A stretch of 64,000 nt of DNA from Weissella bombi (GTDB lineage Bacteria; Bacillota; Bacilli; Lactobacillales; Lactobacillaceae), in assembly GCF_900094835.1 (NCBI RefSeq), contig NZ_FMAO01000002.1, forward strand, positions 62,001 through 126,000, read 5' to 3'. Under the pieces are notes generated by a model that was not told the DNA's origin, made no database searches, and saw nothing but the letters and a program-made list of their open reading frames with translations. Of this stretch, positions 43,436-52,578 are shown piece after piece (position 1 is the first letter of the stretch; the number at the start of each line of letters is the position of its first letter). The position numbers and the translations under genes were made by a program.

Positions 43436-44326
43436 TTAGCTATAGAACATTTTTAGATTAATGTCTTGGTCATAGTTACCAAATCCTTTACCAAATATTG
43501 TGCAGCCACCTTGATTAGCCGCATCATTTTTAATAGCAAAGCGTATCTTAAACGTTTGGCTAGAAATATCAATGTCTGATAAGGAAATAGGTGTAAATGG
43601 TTGTCCATCTAAATAAGTTCCGTGGTCGGTAATACGAAGAATTTTTTGGGTACCATATTGATTAACGTTATCAGGAACCCAGTCTGGTGTGTATTTACCA
43701 CGAGTATCAGAAAAGTCACCTTCACTAGTCCAAGTACCAATTTCGACATCATTTACATAAAAAGTAATGTCTGAAGGCCAGACATTATTTGAAAATGGAA
43801 ATTCGGAACCTAATTCTACGGAAATATCTAGCATTTCAAGATGCTCGTTCTGTGCTAAGTAATTGGGTGATTGGTATTCGATAAAACCGTTTGAAAACCA
43901 AATCATGCCAGCCTGAATACGCTTTGGATCCATAAAGTAGGCGGGATTGTCGACTTTACCAATGTAATCATTTGGTCCGGCTAGACCACAAGATGGTTCT
44001 ACAGAAAATTCTGTGTAATGTCCAACAGGTATGTTGGTTTCATGAACGTCAAAAGAGGGATAAATACGTTCAGGGAAGCGGACATAAATATTATCAACTT
44101 TTAAAGCTGATATTTTATTGTGTCCACTTTTTTCAAACGCAATAATACCGGCATCCGCTAAAATTTGTAAATGCTTTAATGTGATGGTATTGCTGACGTT
44201 TAGCTCACTAGCAATATCTTTTACATTTAATTTATTGTGGGACAAAATTTGAATGATTTTTAAACGTAGTGGATTGGCTAATGCCTTGTAAACGGGTAAA
44301 GAATTATCGGATATATCTAGCTGCAT
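43436..44326 (-). CDS. ArsR-type HTH regulator with large C-terminal sensor domain
   Basis: 296 residues. The N-terminal winged helix (about 8-75) has PVYKALANPLRLKIIQILSHNKLNVKDIASELNVSNTITLKHLQILADAGII, an ArsR-like helix without metal-binding Cys. The remaining 200 residues, rich in aromatic, Gly and acidic residues (IQAGMIWFSNGFIEYQSPNY, DITFYVNDVEIGTWTSEGDFSDTRGKYTPDW), look beta-rich and could bind a sugar. It is divergent from the GH43-transporter-GH51 operon, so it probably represses arabino-oligosaccharide use. ArsR proteins are usually about 100 residues, so the fusion is notable. Confidence 0.75.
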   Translation of the reverse strand: MQLDISDNSLPVYKALANPLRLKIIQILSHNKLNVKDIASELNVSNTITLKHLQILADAGIIAFEKSGHNKISALKVDNIYVRFPERIYPSFDVHETNIPVGHYTEFSVEPSCGLAGPNDYIGKVDNPAYFMDPKRIQAGMIWFSNGFIEYQSPNYLAQNEHLEMLDISVELGSEFPFSNNVWPSDITFYVNDVEIGTWTSEGDFSDTRGKYTPDWVPDNVNQYGTQKILRITDHGTYLDGQPFTPISLSDIDISSQTFKIRFAIKNDAANQGGCTIFGKGFGNYDQDINLKMFYS

Positions 44327-44392
44327 AATAAGGTCTCCTAAGATAACTAAAAGGTTTTTATTATATTTAATAATAACATAATTGTTGTTTTT

Positions 44393-44509
44393 GATAAACG
44401 TTAGGACTAATTTCCCCTAAAACGATTAACGTATATGTTTATCGTTCAATAAAAAGTCAAGTTAAATTAATAAAAAAGTGTTGTAAGCGCTTACGTTCTG
44501 ATTTAGAAT
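44393..44509 (+). promoter_or_regulatory. Arabinosidase operon promoter with cre and ArsR-type operator
   Basis: TTGTAA (44481), 17-bp spacer, TAGAAT (44504) form the promoter. TGTAAGCGCTTACG (44482-44495), a near-perfect cre, covers the -35. Upstream is an inverted repeat AACGATTAAC-6-GTTTATCGTT (44421-44446, one mismatch), with a further half site GATAAACGTT at 44393-44402; these are candidate operators for the divergent ArsR-type protein. Confidence 0.75.
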
Positions 44510-44555
44510 GTAATTGTTGAAAAGTAAATCACAAGATTAAAAAGGTGGTACAAAA

Positions 44556-45524
44556 ATGACTAGCAAGTATATTAATCCGCTAATTATTCAACGAGCGGAT
44601 CCTTATATTTATAAACACACAGATGGTTACTATTATTTTACAGCATCTGTGCCAGCTTATAATTTAATTGAAATTCGCCGGGCGAAAACCATAAATGGTT
44701 TGGCTCATGCTATGCCAAGAACAATTTGGCGTAAACATGATAGTGGTGAAATGAGTCAATTAATCTGGGCGCCCGAAATTCATTATATTAATGATAAGTG
44801 GTATATCTATTTTGCAGCAACCGATACAACAGAGTTCGATGATCAAGGAATGTTTACACATCGGATGTATTGTATAGAATGCGATAGTAATGACCCAATG
44901 ATTGGGGAGGAAGTTTGGACTGAAAAAGGACAAGTCTTAACGGATAAAGATACGTTCTGTCTAGATGCAACAGTGTTCGAACATAACGATAAACTATATT
45001 ATGTTTGGGCGCAAAAGGATAAGGCGATTAAAGGAAATTCTAACTTGTACATCGCTGAAATGGTTAATCCTTGGACGTTGAAAACAGACCCTGTTATGTT
45101 ATCTAAACCTGAATTTGATTGGGAAACTAAGGTTTTCTCTGTTAATGAAGGACCTGCGGTATTAAAGCGCAACGGTAAGATTTTTATTACTTTTTCTGGT
45201 TCAGCGACTGATGAAAATTATGCGATGGGAATGTTATGGATTGATGAACATGAAGATGTTTTGAATGTTGATAACTGGCATAAACTTGATCATGCAATCT
45301 TCCAATCAGATATGGAGAATGGACTATATGGTCCAGGACATAATTCATTCACGGTTTCGGAAGATGACACAACTGATTTACTTGTATATCACGTGCGTAA
45401 TTATTTAGATATTAAAGGCGATCCATTATATGATCCAAATCGTCATACTATGGTTCAACCATTTTCTTGGGATGATGAAGGTTTTCCAGTGTTTGGTAAG
45501 CCAACGCCGTTTTCATTTGATTAG
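44556..45524 (+). CDS. GH43 family glycoside hydrolase (alpha-L-arabinofuranosidase/beta-xylosidase type)
   Basis: 322 residues, the length of a single five-bladed beta-propeller. Catalytic residues appear in order: Asp15 (IQRADPYIYKHTDGYYY, base), Asp137 (FCLDATVFEH, pKa modulator), Glu198 (VNEGPAVLKRNGKIF, acid). There is no signal peptide, so it acts in the cytosol. The GH51 partner indicates arabinofuranosyl substrates. AAAGGTGG precedes the ATG. Confidence 0.88.
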   Translation: MTSKYINPLIIQRADPYIYKHTDGYYYFTASVPAYNLIEIRRAKTINGLAHAMPRTIWRKHDSGEMSQLIWAPEIHYINDKWYIYFAATDTTEFDDQGMFTHRMYCIECDSNDPMIGEEVWTEKGQVLTDKDTFCLDATVFEHNDKLYYVWAQKDKAIKGNSNLYIAEMVNPWTLKTDPVMLSKPEFDWETKVFSVNEGPAVLKRNGKIFITFSGSATDENYAMGMLWIDEHEDVLNVDNWHKLDHAIFQSDMENGLYGPGHNSFTVSEDDTTDLLVYHVRNYLDIKGDPLYDPNRHTMVQPFSWDDEGFPVFGKPTPFSFD

Positions 45525-45546
45525 TGTATGACAGGGGGGTCATAAG

Positions 45547-46815
45547 ATGAGTAACATGGTAAAGGAAAGTCGTCACTTTTGGGGATTTGCACTTTCAGAA
45601 TTTAGTTATTTCTTTGTTTGGGCAATTACATATGGATTCCTAACATTATGGTTAGAAAAGGTTGCTCACGTTACTGGTTCACAGGCAGGAATTATTTTTT
45701 CATTGATGGCAGGTATGTCATTAATATTCCAACCAATATTTGGGGTGGTTTCTGATAAGCTTGTCTTCAGAAAGAACCTACTACTAACAATTTCGATTGC
45801 AGCTATTTTAACTGGACCATATTTCCAATGGCTATTTATGCCGATTTTCAATGTTAGTCCAATTTTGGTTTCAGTTGTTACAGGTGTTTTCTTAGCATTT
45901 ATCTTAAACGGTGGTGTTTCAGTAATTGAGCAATATGTTGAACGTGCTTCAATAGCAAATAAGTTTGAATATGGTCATGCTCGTATGGGTGGATCTGTTG
46001 CGGGAGTTATTGCTGCCATTGTTGCTGGACGTCTGTTCTTGTGGGAGCCAAATGCAATTTGGTGGGCTACTTCAGCAGCGGCAGTGTTCTTGACACTATT
46101 GTTGATATTCTCAACTAAAATTAATTTTAAAAATGCAGCAGCCGTTATGGGAGACAATAAAGATGAAAAGATGACAAAGAAAGATATCTTTTCAATCTTT
46201 AAGTTACGTAACTTTTGGATTTTAGCCCTATTTTACATGGGTGCTTCAGCTTTGTTTGATGTGTTCGATCAACAGTTTATCGTTTTCTTCAAGTCATTCT
46301 TTGAAACCGATGCGCAAGGAACAATGGTTTATTCATATATGGGTTCTGCGCAAACAGCATTAGAATTGGTTTTGATGATTCCAATGCCATATATTATTAA
46401 CAAGATTGGTGCACGTAATGGATTGATTATTTATGGTTTCCTAACTTGCCTACGAATCCTTGGATCTGCACTATCACCTTCATGGATTTGGATTGTGTTC
46501 TTCCGTTTGTTAGCAGGTCTTGAAATGCCACTATTGCTTGTTTCAATTATGAAGTATATTTCTGAAGCATTTGATATTCGTTTGTATGCAACAGTTTATG
46601 CATTGGCTTCAAACTTTGCTAAGCAAATTTCTGTATTTATCTTCTCTTCAGCTGCCGGTTCAATGTATGATGTTATTGGTTACCAACACACGTATCTAAT
46701 TTTGGGTGGTATTGTTTTCGTCATTACGTTAATTGCTGCTATCTTCCTTGAAAAAGGTCATAGTTTAACGGCAACCAAGGATAATGATGGTGGTGGCACC
46801 GTCGCAAATGAATGA
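45547..46815 (+). CDS. LacY-family oligosaccharide:proton symporter (MFS)
   Basis: 422 residues with 12 helices. FWGFALSEFSYFFVWAITYGFLTLWLEKVAHVTGSQAGIIFSLMAGMSLIFQPIFGVVSDKL matches the opening of the OHS family (LacY, RafB, CscB), and EYGHARMGGSVAGVIAAIVAG the helix IV/V region. Between GH43 and GH51 genes, so it most likely imports arabino- or arabinoxylo-oligosaccharides. AGGGGGG precedes the ATG. Confidence 0.85.
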   Translation: MSNMVKESRHFWGFALSEFSYFFVWAITYGFLTLWLEKVAHVTGSQAGIIFSLMAGMSLIFQPIFGVVSDKLVFRKNLLLTISIAAILTGPYFQWLFMPIFNVSPILVSVVTGVFLAFILNGGVSVIEQYVERASIANKFEYGHARMGGSVAGVIAAIVAGRLFLWEPNAIWWATSAAAVFLTLLLIFSTKINFKNAAAVMGDNKDEKMTKKDIFSIFKLRNFWILALFYMGASALFDVFDQQFIVFFKSFFETDAQGTMVYSYMGSAQTALELVLMIPMPYIINKIGARNGLIIYGFLTCLRILGSALSPSWIWIVFFRLLAGLEMPLLLVSIMKYISEAFDIRLYATVYALASNFAKQISVFIFSSAAGSMYDVIGYQHTYLILGGIVFVITLIAAIFLEKGHSLTATKDNDGGGTVANE

Positions 46816-46848
46816 CGACCGTCAATCTAAAAGGGGGAATATTTTATA

Positions 46849-48336
46849 ATGAAAGCAACATTATCAGTAAATGTGAATGATCAAATTTCTAAAATTGACC
46901 CTAGATTATGGGGGTCATTTATAGAACATGTTGGTCGCAGTGTTTACGAAGGTATCTATCAACCAGATCATGAGACGGCTGATGAAAATGGCTTCCGTAA
47001 AGACGTTATTGATGCCGTAAAGAAACTTAATGTACCGGTAATTCGTTACCCGGGTGGTAACTTTGTTTCGGGTTATAATTGGCAAGATGGCATAGGACCT
47101 AAAGATCAACGTCCGGTTAGACTTGATTTAGCTTGGCGTAGCATTGAGACAAATCAGTTTGGACTTCATGAATTTATGGACTGGTGCAAAAAGGTTAATG
47201 CAGCACCCGATATGGCGGTTAATCTTGGAACACGTGGCATCGATGAAGCACGTAATTTAGTTGAATATTGTAATTTTCCTAAAGGGACTTATTGGAGTGA
47301 TTTAAGACGCCAAAATGGGGCAGAAGAACCCTTTGATATTAAGCTTTGGTCGGTTGGTAATGAGAAGGATGGTGATTGGCAAATTGGCCATCAAACAGCA
47401 CATGAATATGGGCGCTTGGTCCATGAAACGGCCAAAGTTATGCGTTTAGTCGACGATAGCGTTGAATTAGTCGCTTGTGGTAGTTCTAATCATCAAAACG
47501 AAACATACGGTGATTGGGAAGAAACAGTGCTAGAACACGCTTATGACGATGTTGATTACCTATCGTTGCATCAGTATTATGATAATTATGAAGACAACTT
47601 AGCAGAATTTTTAGGTAAATCAGTTGATTTTGATAATTTCATTTCAGAAGTCGTTGCTATTTGTGACGCTGTTAAAGCACGTAAGCATAGTGATAAACAG
47701 ATTAATTTAGCATTTGATGAATGGAACGTTTGGTATCATTCAGTGGGTGCAGATGATGAAAGTGAGCCTTGGGGACAAGCACCACACTTGTTAGAAGATC
47801 ATTATGACTTTGAAGATGCTTTGTTACTAGGCAGTTTAGCAATTTCGCTAATGCGCCATGCAGATCGAGTTAAAATTGGATGTTTAGCACAACTTGTTAA
47901 TGTAATTGCACCAATTATGACTAATGAAGATGGTGTTTGGTATCAAACCATATTCTATCCATTTATGCAGGTATCAAATTATGGTCAAGGAGTCGTATTG
48001 ACACCTAATCAAACGGTATCAACGTACCAAGCTAAAGATTATCAGGTTCCTTATATTGATTCCATAGCAGTTTATAATCCTGACACAGCAGAAATTGTGG
48101 TATTTATTGTTAATAAAGCCCAAGAACAGATGGATTTTAAACTAAATATTGATAATGCGGAATTAGGACCTGTTGTCGCAGCTACGCAATTTGCAGGTTA
48201 TGATATTCACCAAACGAATGAAGATCAGTCGATGGATTTGCAAATGCTAGAAGATGTGACTGTTTCTGGTAATCAAGTTAGTGCAACATTAGAACCACTT
48301 TCTTGGAATATGATTCGAATTAAGAAAGAGGCTTAG
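46849..48336 (+). CDS. abfA: Alpha-N-arabinofuranosidase, GH51
   Basis: 495 residues, usual GH51 size. KIDPRLWGSFIEHVGRSVYEGIY is the family opening. Glu172 in LWSVGNEKDGDW is the acid/base, Glu291 in FDEWNVWY the nucleophile. The C-terminal beta-sandwich ends ATLEPLSWNMIRIKKEA. It is intracellular and releases L-arabinose from the oligosaccharides brought in by the preceding symporter. AAGGGGG precedes the ATG. Confidence 0.93.
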   Translation: MKATLSVNVNDQISKIDPRLWGSFIEHVGRSVYEGIYQPDHETADENGFRKDVIDAVKKLNVPVIRYPGGNFVSGYNWQDGIGPKDQRPVRLDLAWRSIETNQFGLHEFMDWCKKVNAAPDMAVNLGTRGIDEARNLVEYCNFPKGTYWSDLRRQNGAEEPFDIKLWSVGNEKDGDWQIGHQTAHEYGRLVHETAKVMRLVDDSVELVACGSSNHQNETYGDWEETVLEHAYDDVDYLSLHQYYDNYEDNLAEFLGKSVDFDNFISEVVAICDAVKARKHSDKQINLAFDEWNVWYHSVGADDESEPWGQAPHLLEDHYDFEDALLLGSLAISLMRHADRVKIGCLAQLVNVIAPIMTNEDGVWYQTIFYPFMQVSNYGQGVVLTPNQTVSTYQAKDYQVPYIDSIAVYNPDTAEIVVFIVNKAQEQMDFKLNIDNAELGPVVAATQFAGYDIHQTNEDQSMDLQMLEDVTVSGNQVSATLEPLSWNMIRIKKEA

Positions 48337-48396
48337 TGGTATATTAGCCGATAGCCCTTTTGAACTAAAAAATTTTATATAAAACAACGATAAAAG

Positions 48397-48438
48397 AAAA
48401 GACGTTGGGACAAAAGAAAATGTCTCAACGTCTTTTTT
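48397..48438 (+). terminator. Intrinsic terminator of the CGTTGGGACA type
   Basis: AAAGACGTTGGGACA pairs with TGTCTCAACGTCTTT (one G-U), then T's. Same core as the terminator at 23829. Confidence 0.9.
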
Positions 48439-48510
48439 TAAATGTATTAATTATAAGTCTGTAAGCTTTATAGCATAAATGCGTACCAAAAGTCTGAAGC
48501 CTTAATGATG

Positions 48511-49824
48511 TTATGCATGAATTAAAGGAGCAATCATTAATTCCTTTCCTTTAGCGTAATTTGCTTCACGTTCGCTTTGTGGCATCATGCTACCACCGGT
48601 TGCCCAGACAATGTGGGTAGCATGATTAGAATTAAATGCAGGCATATTTTTGATGGTTGGTGCAATACCTGTAAATCCAGCAGCAGCTGAAGGTTCAACG
48701 GTAATACCTTGCGTGTCTTGTAACTGCGCAACATAGCGATAAATATCGTTGTCTGGGAAGGTAACACTACCAAATAGCAGTGTACGCATGATTTTACCAG
48801 CTAAACGTGATGGCCGACCAACAGCGAGACCGTCAGCAGCGGTCAGACCATCTAAACCAATGTCGTAAACTGAAATACGATTATTTAATTGTGTCATCAT
48901 ACCAAGTGTGACTGATGGCACGTGTGTTGGTTCGCAGAAAATAGCGTGCACGTTTGGACCTAAGATGGTTTTTAACCCAAAAGTAACACCGCTTGGACTA
49001 CCACCAACGCCAGCTGGTAAATAAACGATAACGGGATGCTCTTGATCAACCTTAATCTGCTGATCTTTTAGTTGTTTTTGTAGACGTACGGCCGCAACAG
49101 CGTAACCTAAGAACAAGTCGTTAGAGCCTTCATCGTCGACGAAATGGCAGTTGGGGTCTGCTGCGGCAGCAGCTCGCGCTTTTGGCATGACGGATGAAAA
49201 ATTTGTGTTAAATTCTTTGACGGTCACGCCGTTTTCACGTAACTTATCTTTTTTCCATTGCCGTGCATCATGAGACATATAGACTGTGGTTTTAAAGCCG
49301 AATGTGGCGGCGACGATGCCAACGCTTAATGCAAGGTTACCAGTTGAAGCAACAATCACACTATAATCAGAAAATAATTGGCGGAATTCAGCGGAAGCTA
49401 AGATACTATAATCATCCATGTAAGCTAAGTTACCATGCGTAATTGCAATTTTTTCGGCAAATTTCAGTACTTCATAGATGCCACCACGTGATTTAATTGA
49501 ACCTGAAATTGGCAGTGCATTATCGGCTTTTAAATATAGACTACCAGCAAGATCTTGTTGGTTTTGTTGTTCCCAAGTTTTTTGCATTTCATTTAATGAA
49601 ATTAGGGGGGATTCGATGATGCCGTTTGTCGCAGCTGTCTCTGGGAAAACCTTCGCTAGGTATGGGGCAAAGCGTTCGAGGCGAGCGACAGCATCAAAAA
49701 TATCGGCTTTTGAAAAAGGCAGCTCAGCTTTCTGAGCATAGTCTGGATTGCGCCAAAAGATTGGTTGTTGATTGATTAAATCTTTGATTTGGGGATGTTC
49801 TGTTACCAACGTTTCTAAATTCAT
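48511..49824 (-). CDS. dsdA: D-serine dehydratase (D-serine ammonia-lyase)
   Basis: 437 residues. ISGSIKSRGGIYEVL carries the PLP Lys (Lys111), VIVASTGNLALSVGIVAATFGFKTTVYMSHDARQWKKDKLRENG and YLPAGVGGSPSGVTFGLK give the rest of the DsdA fold. It turns D-serine into pyruvate and ammonia, relieving D-Ser toxicity. No DsdX or DsdC lies beside it. The ATG at 49824 follows AAAGGA. Confidence 0.92.
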   Translation of the reverse strand: MNLETLVTEHPQIKDLINQQPIFWRNPDYAQKAELPFSKADIFDAVARLERFAPYLAKVFPETAATNGIIESPLISLNEMQKTWEQQNQQDLAGSLYLKADNALPISGSIKSRGGIYEVLKFAEKIAITHGNLAYMDDYSILASAEFRQLFSDYSVIVASTGNLALSVGIVAATFGFKTTVYMSHDARQWKKDKLRENGVTVKEFNTNFSSVMPKARAAAAADPNCHFVDDEGSNDLFLGYAVAAVRLQKQLKDQQIKVDQEHPVIVYLPAGVGGSPSGVTFGLKTILGPNVHAIFCEPTHVPSVTLGMMTQLNNRISVYDIGLDGLTAADGLAVGRPSRLAGKIMRTLLFGSVTFPDNDIYRYVAQLQDTQGITVEPSAAAGFTGIAPTIKNMPAFNSNHATHIVWATGGSMMPQSEREANYAKGKELMIAPLIHA

Positions 49825-49995
49825 GTGCTATCAATCCTTTCGCCTTTAAATTTAGAATTATTATAACGCGAAGCAATAATGCTCGGTCAAAATGTGTTAG
49901 GTAACGTAACATGTAGAGATTTATTTATAGCTATTTTATTTTCATTTATTATTGTAGAATTATGATAAAACTTAATGAAAATGGAGGCAATTCGC

Positions 49996-50841
49996 ATGAA
50001 GTCGAGTCGTCGCATGGGAAATGTTTCGCGTGTTGTTGTAAAAATTGGTACAAGTTCTTTAATGCATTCAAATGGTAAATTGAATTTACAGGCAATTGAT
50101 CAATTGAGCTATACCTTAACTGGCTTAGTTAATGAGGGTAAGCAAGTTATTTTAGTTAGTTCAGGTGCTATTGGAGCGGGTATGGGTCAACTAGGATTGA
50201 CAACTCGACCGGAAGAAATTACCAAGCAGCAAGCATTAGCTTCGATTGGGCAGAGTGAGTTGATGACGGTATATCAACAGCGTTTTGCTACTTACGGTCA
50301 AAAAATCAGTCAGGTGTTGTTGACACATGACGTTCTCGATTATCCACAAAGTCGTGAATATGTTCATAATACAATTGAACAATTACTAGATTGGGGGGTT
50401 ATCCCCGTCGTTAATGAAAATGATACGGTGGCAGTTGATGAGTTGGATCATCGGACAACTTTTGGTGATAATGATCAATTATCAGCGATTGTGGCGGTTC
50501 GATCACACGCCGATTTGTTGATTATGTTGTCAGATATTGATGGCTTTTATACCGGCAATCCTCATAAAGACCCACATGCGCAATTGATTAAGGAATTACA
50601 CCAAGTAACTGATGATTCATTAAAAAGAGCTGGTGGTGCGGGTACGGTATTTGGTACAGGCGGTATGGCAACGAAGTTAAAAGCAGCGGCTAATATTTTA
50701 AACCACAACCAAATGATGGTTTTAGCGAATGGTGCCAATCCTTCAATTATCTTCAATATTATGAATGGTGAAGAAATCGGTACGTTATTTATTGCGGAAA
50801 ATAACAATGAGGAGTCGGATGATGACGGAATTATTAAATAA
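49996..50841 (+). CDS. proB: Glutamate 5-kinase
   Basis: 281 residues: the amino-acid-kinase domain only, without the PUA domain of E. coli ProB. VVVKIGTSSL, VSSGAIGAGMGQL, PVVNENDTVAV, FGDNDQLSAIVA and GTGGMATKLKAA are diagnostic. First step of proline synthesis. The ATG at 49996 has GGAGG. The gene overlaps proA by 20 bases. Confidence 0.95.
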   Translation: MKSSRRMGNVSRVVVKIGTSSLMHSNGKLNLQAIDQLSYTLTGLVNEGKQVILVSSGAIGAGMGQLGLTTRPEEITKQQALASIGQSELMTVYQQRFATYGQKISQVLLTHDVLDYPQSREYVHNTIEQLLDWGVIPVVNENDTVAVDELDHRTTFGDNDQLSAIVAVRSHADLLIMLSDIDGFYTGNPHKDPHAQLIKELHQVTDDSLKRAGGAGTVFGTGGMATKLKAAANILNHNQMMVLANGANPSIIFNIMNGEEIGTLFIAENNNEESDDDGIIK

Positions 50842-52069
50842 AATTGGTCAGCAGGCAAAAGCAGCATCTCAGGTGTTAGCACAATTGTCTACGACAACTA
50901 AAAATCAAGTTTTACGTGCAATGGCTGATGCTTTAATAAACAAGACGCCAGAAATTTTGGCAGCCAATCAAGAAGATTTAGCTGATACAACAGGTTTGGC
51001 AGATAAATTTATTGATCGACTAACGCTAACTGCAGATCGGCTTGCAGGTATTGCAGATGGTGTTAGAAAAGTGGCTGATTTGCCAGAGCCAATTGGTAAT
51101 GTTGAGCGTGGTTGGACAACGGAATCGGGATTACAAATTAGTCAGAAACGGGTACCGCTGGGCGTAGTTGGCATTATTTATGAAGCACGACCAAATGTGA
51201 CAGTTGATTCAGCAGCTCTTTGCTTTAAGTCGGGGAATGCCGTAATTTTACGTGGTGGTAAGGAAGCATTACAGACTAATATTAAAATGGCAGCAGTTTT
51301 GCGTGCTGTTTTAGCTGAATTTGATTTGCCACAAGATGCTGTTCAGATGATTACAGAAACATCACATGAACTAGCCCAACAATTTATGCGCTTGAATCAG
51401 TATGTGGATGTTTTAATTCCACGTGGTTCATCACGATTAATTCAGACGGTTGTACAAAATGCAACGGTACCAGTTATTGAAACGGGTGCTGGTAATTGTC
51501 ATATTTATGTTGATGAAACGGCTAATTTACATATGGCCGAAGACATCATTGTTAATGCGAAAACGCAACGTCCTTCCGTCTGCAATGCAACCGAAAAATT
51601 ATTAGTTAATGCAGCAATTGCACCTGAATTTTTGCCACAAGTTGCACAAGCTCTTGCTGATGAGCATGTCGAAATTCGTGGTGATGAGCAAACTTGTCAA
51701 ATCTTGGGTGACCAAGCAAAACCAGCTCAGAAAGCAGATTGGGATACTGAATATAATGACTATATTATTGCGATTAAAGTGGTGAATACGTTAGAAGAAG
51801 CGATTGATCACATTAATCAACATAATACAAAACATTCTGAGGCAATCATCACGACTAATTATGAGCACAGTCAACAATTTACCCAACAAATTGATGCAGC
51901 TTGTGTTTATGTTAATGCTTCAACACGTTTTACAGATGGTTTTGAATTTGGTTTTGGTGCTGAAATTGGTATTTCAACGCAAAAGTTGCATGCCCGTGGA
52001 CCAATGGGATTAAAAGAACTCACAACAACGAAATATGTGATATTAGGTCAGGGACAAATTAGAGAATAA
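50822..52069 (+). CDS. proA: Gamma-glutamyl phosphate reductase
   Basis: 415 residues of the aldehyde dehydrogenase superfamily. VPLGVVGIIYEARPNVTVDSAALCFKSGNAVILRGGKEA and the catalytic Cys in KTQRPSVCNATEKLL are diagnostic. It yields glutamate-5-semialdehyde for proline. The ATG at 50822 has GAGGAG within proB, giving coupled translation. Confidence 0.95.
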   Translation: MTELLNKIGQQAKAASQVLAQLSTTTKNQVLRAMADALINKTPEILAANQEDLADTTGLADKFIDRLTLTADRLAGIADGVRKVADLPEPIGNVERGWTTESGLQISQKRVPLGVVGIIYEARPNVTVDSAALCFKSGNAVILRGGKEALQTNIKMAAVLRAVLAEFDLPQDAVQMITETSHELAQQFMRLNQYVDVLIPRGSSRLIQTVVQNATVPVIETGAGNCHIYVDETANLHMAEDIIVNAKTQRPSVCNATEKLLVNAAIAPEFLPQVAQALADEHVEIRGDEQTCQILGDQAKPAQKADWDTEYNDYIIAIKVVNTLEEAIDHINQHNTKHSEAIITTNYEHSQQFTQQIDAACVYVNASTRFTDGFEFGFGAEIGISTQKLHARGPMGLKELTTTKYVILGQGQIRE

Positions 52070-52098
52070 AAAGACAGTTTGCTACTAGATAATTCTAG

Positions 52099-52271
52099 TG
52101 AAGTGCCATAAAAAAGTTAGACATGTAAATAATTCTTAACTACCTAAGACCTGTTTCCGGTATGCAATCGGAGGCAGGCCTTTTGTTTTTAATGAAAGTT
52201 GTATATTTATAGTCATAGAAAAATACCCGATAATCGTTAGATTGTATATCTAAAAATTATTGGGCACTTCA
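52099..52271. mobile_element. Internally deleted IS3-family element (173 bp) with target duplication
   Basis: Left end TGAAGTGCC-ATAAAAAAGTTAGAC (52099) and right end, read on the minus strand, TGAAGTGCC-CAATAATTTTTAGA (from 52271) are imperfect inverted repeats of the IS150/IS3 kind. They are flanked by TAG at 52096-52098 and 52272-52274, a 3-bp duplication as made by IS3 elements. On the minus strand the interior encodes a transposase C-terminus. Confidence 0.75.
52136..52219 (-). pseudogene. IS3-family transposase C-terminal remnant
   Basis: Minus-strand frame ending at the stop 52136-52138 reads IQLSLKTKGLPPIAYRKQVLGS, the usual last residues of IS150-type transposases (RIQxxLKGLxPxxYR). 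Upstream in the same frame the sequence loses similarity and hits a stop near 52250. Only about 25 residues remain. Confidence 0.75.
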
Positions 52272-52393
52272 TAGTGGTCGGCTGTTTTTTATTTTTGCTG
52301 GATATTAACAAGAGGTTAACGATATTAAAATATAAATTATTACTTTATGTGACACGGAAAAAGAAACTTACAGGGTGTATTCATTCCACAACG

Positions 52394-52431
52394 TTATTGC
52401 TTTACAATAAAAGATTATTGTTTTACAATAA
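52394..52431. promoter_or_regulatory. Two tandem 17-bp palindromes
   Basis: TTATTG-CTTTA-CAATAA (52394-52410) and TTATTG-TTTTA-CAATAA (52415-52431) are inverted repeats spaced exactly 21 bp. They lie 150 bp before the TraX gene and look like cooperative operator sites. The protein that binds them is unknown. The rest of 52275-52578 is AT-rich and shows nothing else. Confidence 0.65.
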
Positions 52432-52578
52432 TTTAAGTTAATCAATTGATGATAAGTTTTTTAAAAACAATAACGAGATTATCTATCATCTGGATCAAAT
52501 CTTATTATTATTTAAATTTGAAAAAAGCTTATGCAAATTTAAGTTAGTGATAGCAATTAATTAATAGGAGGAAGTTTT

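Noticed and set aside
23829-48438. The repeated CGTTGGGACA...TGTCTCAACG hairpins (23829 and 48397) as a mobile repeat family.
   Set aside because: Both lie right after genes, end in T-runs and have no target duplication. A shared terminator design is the simpler reading.
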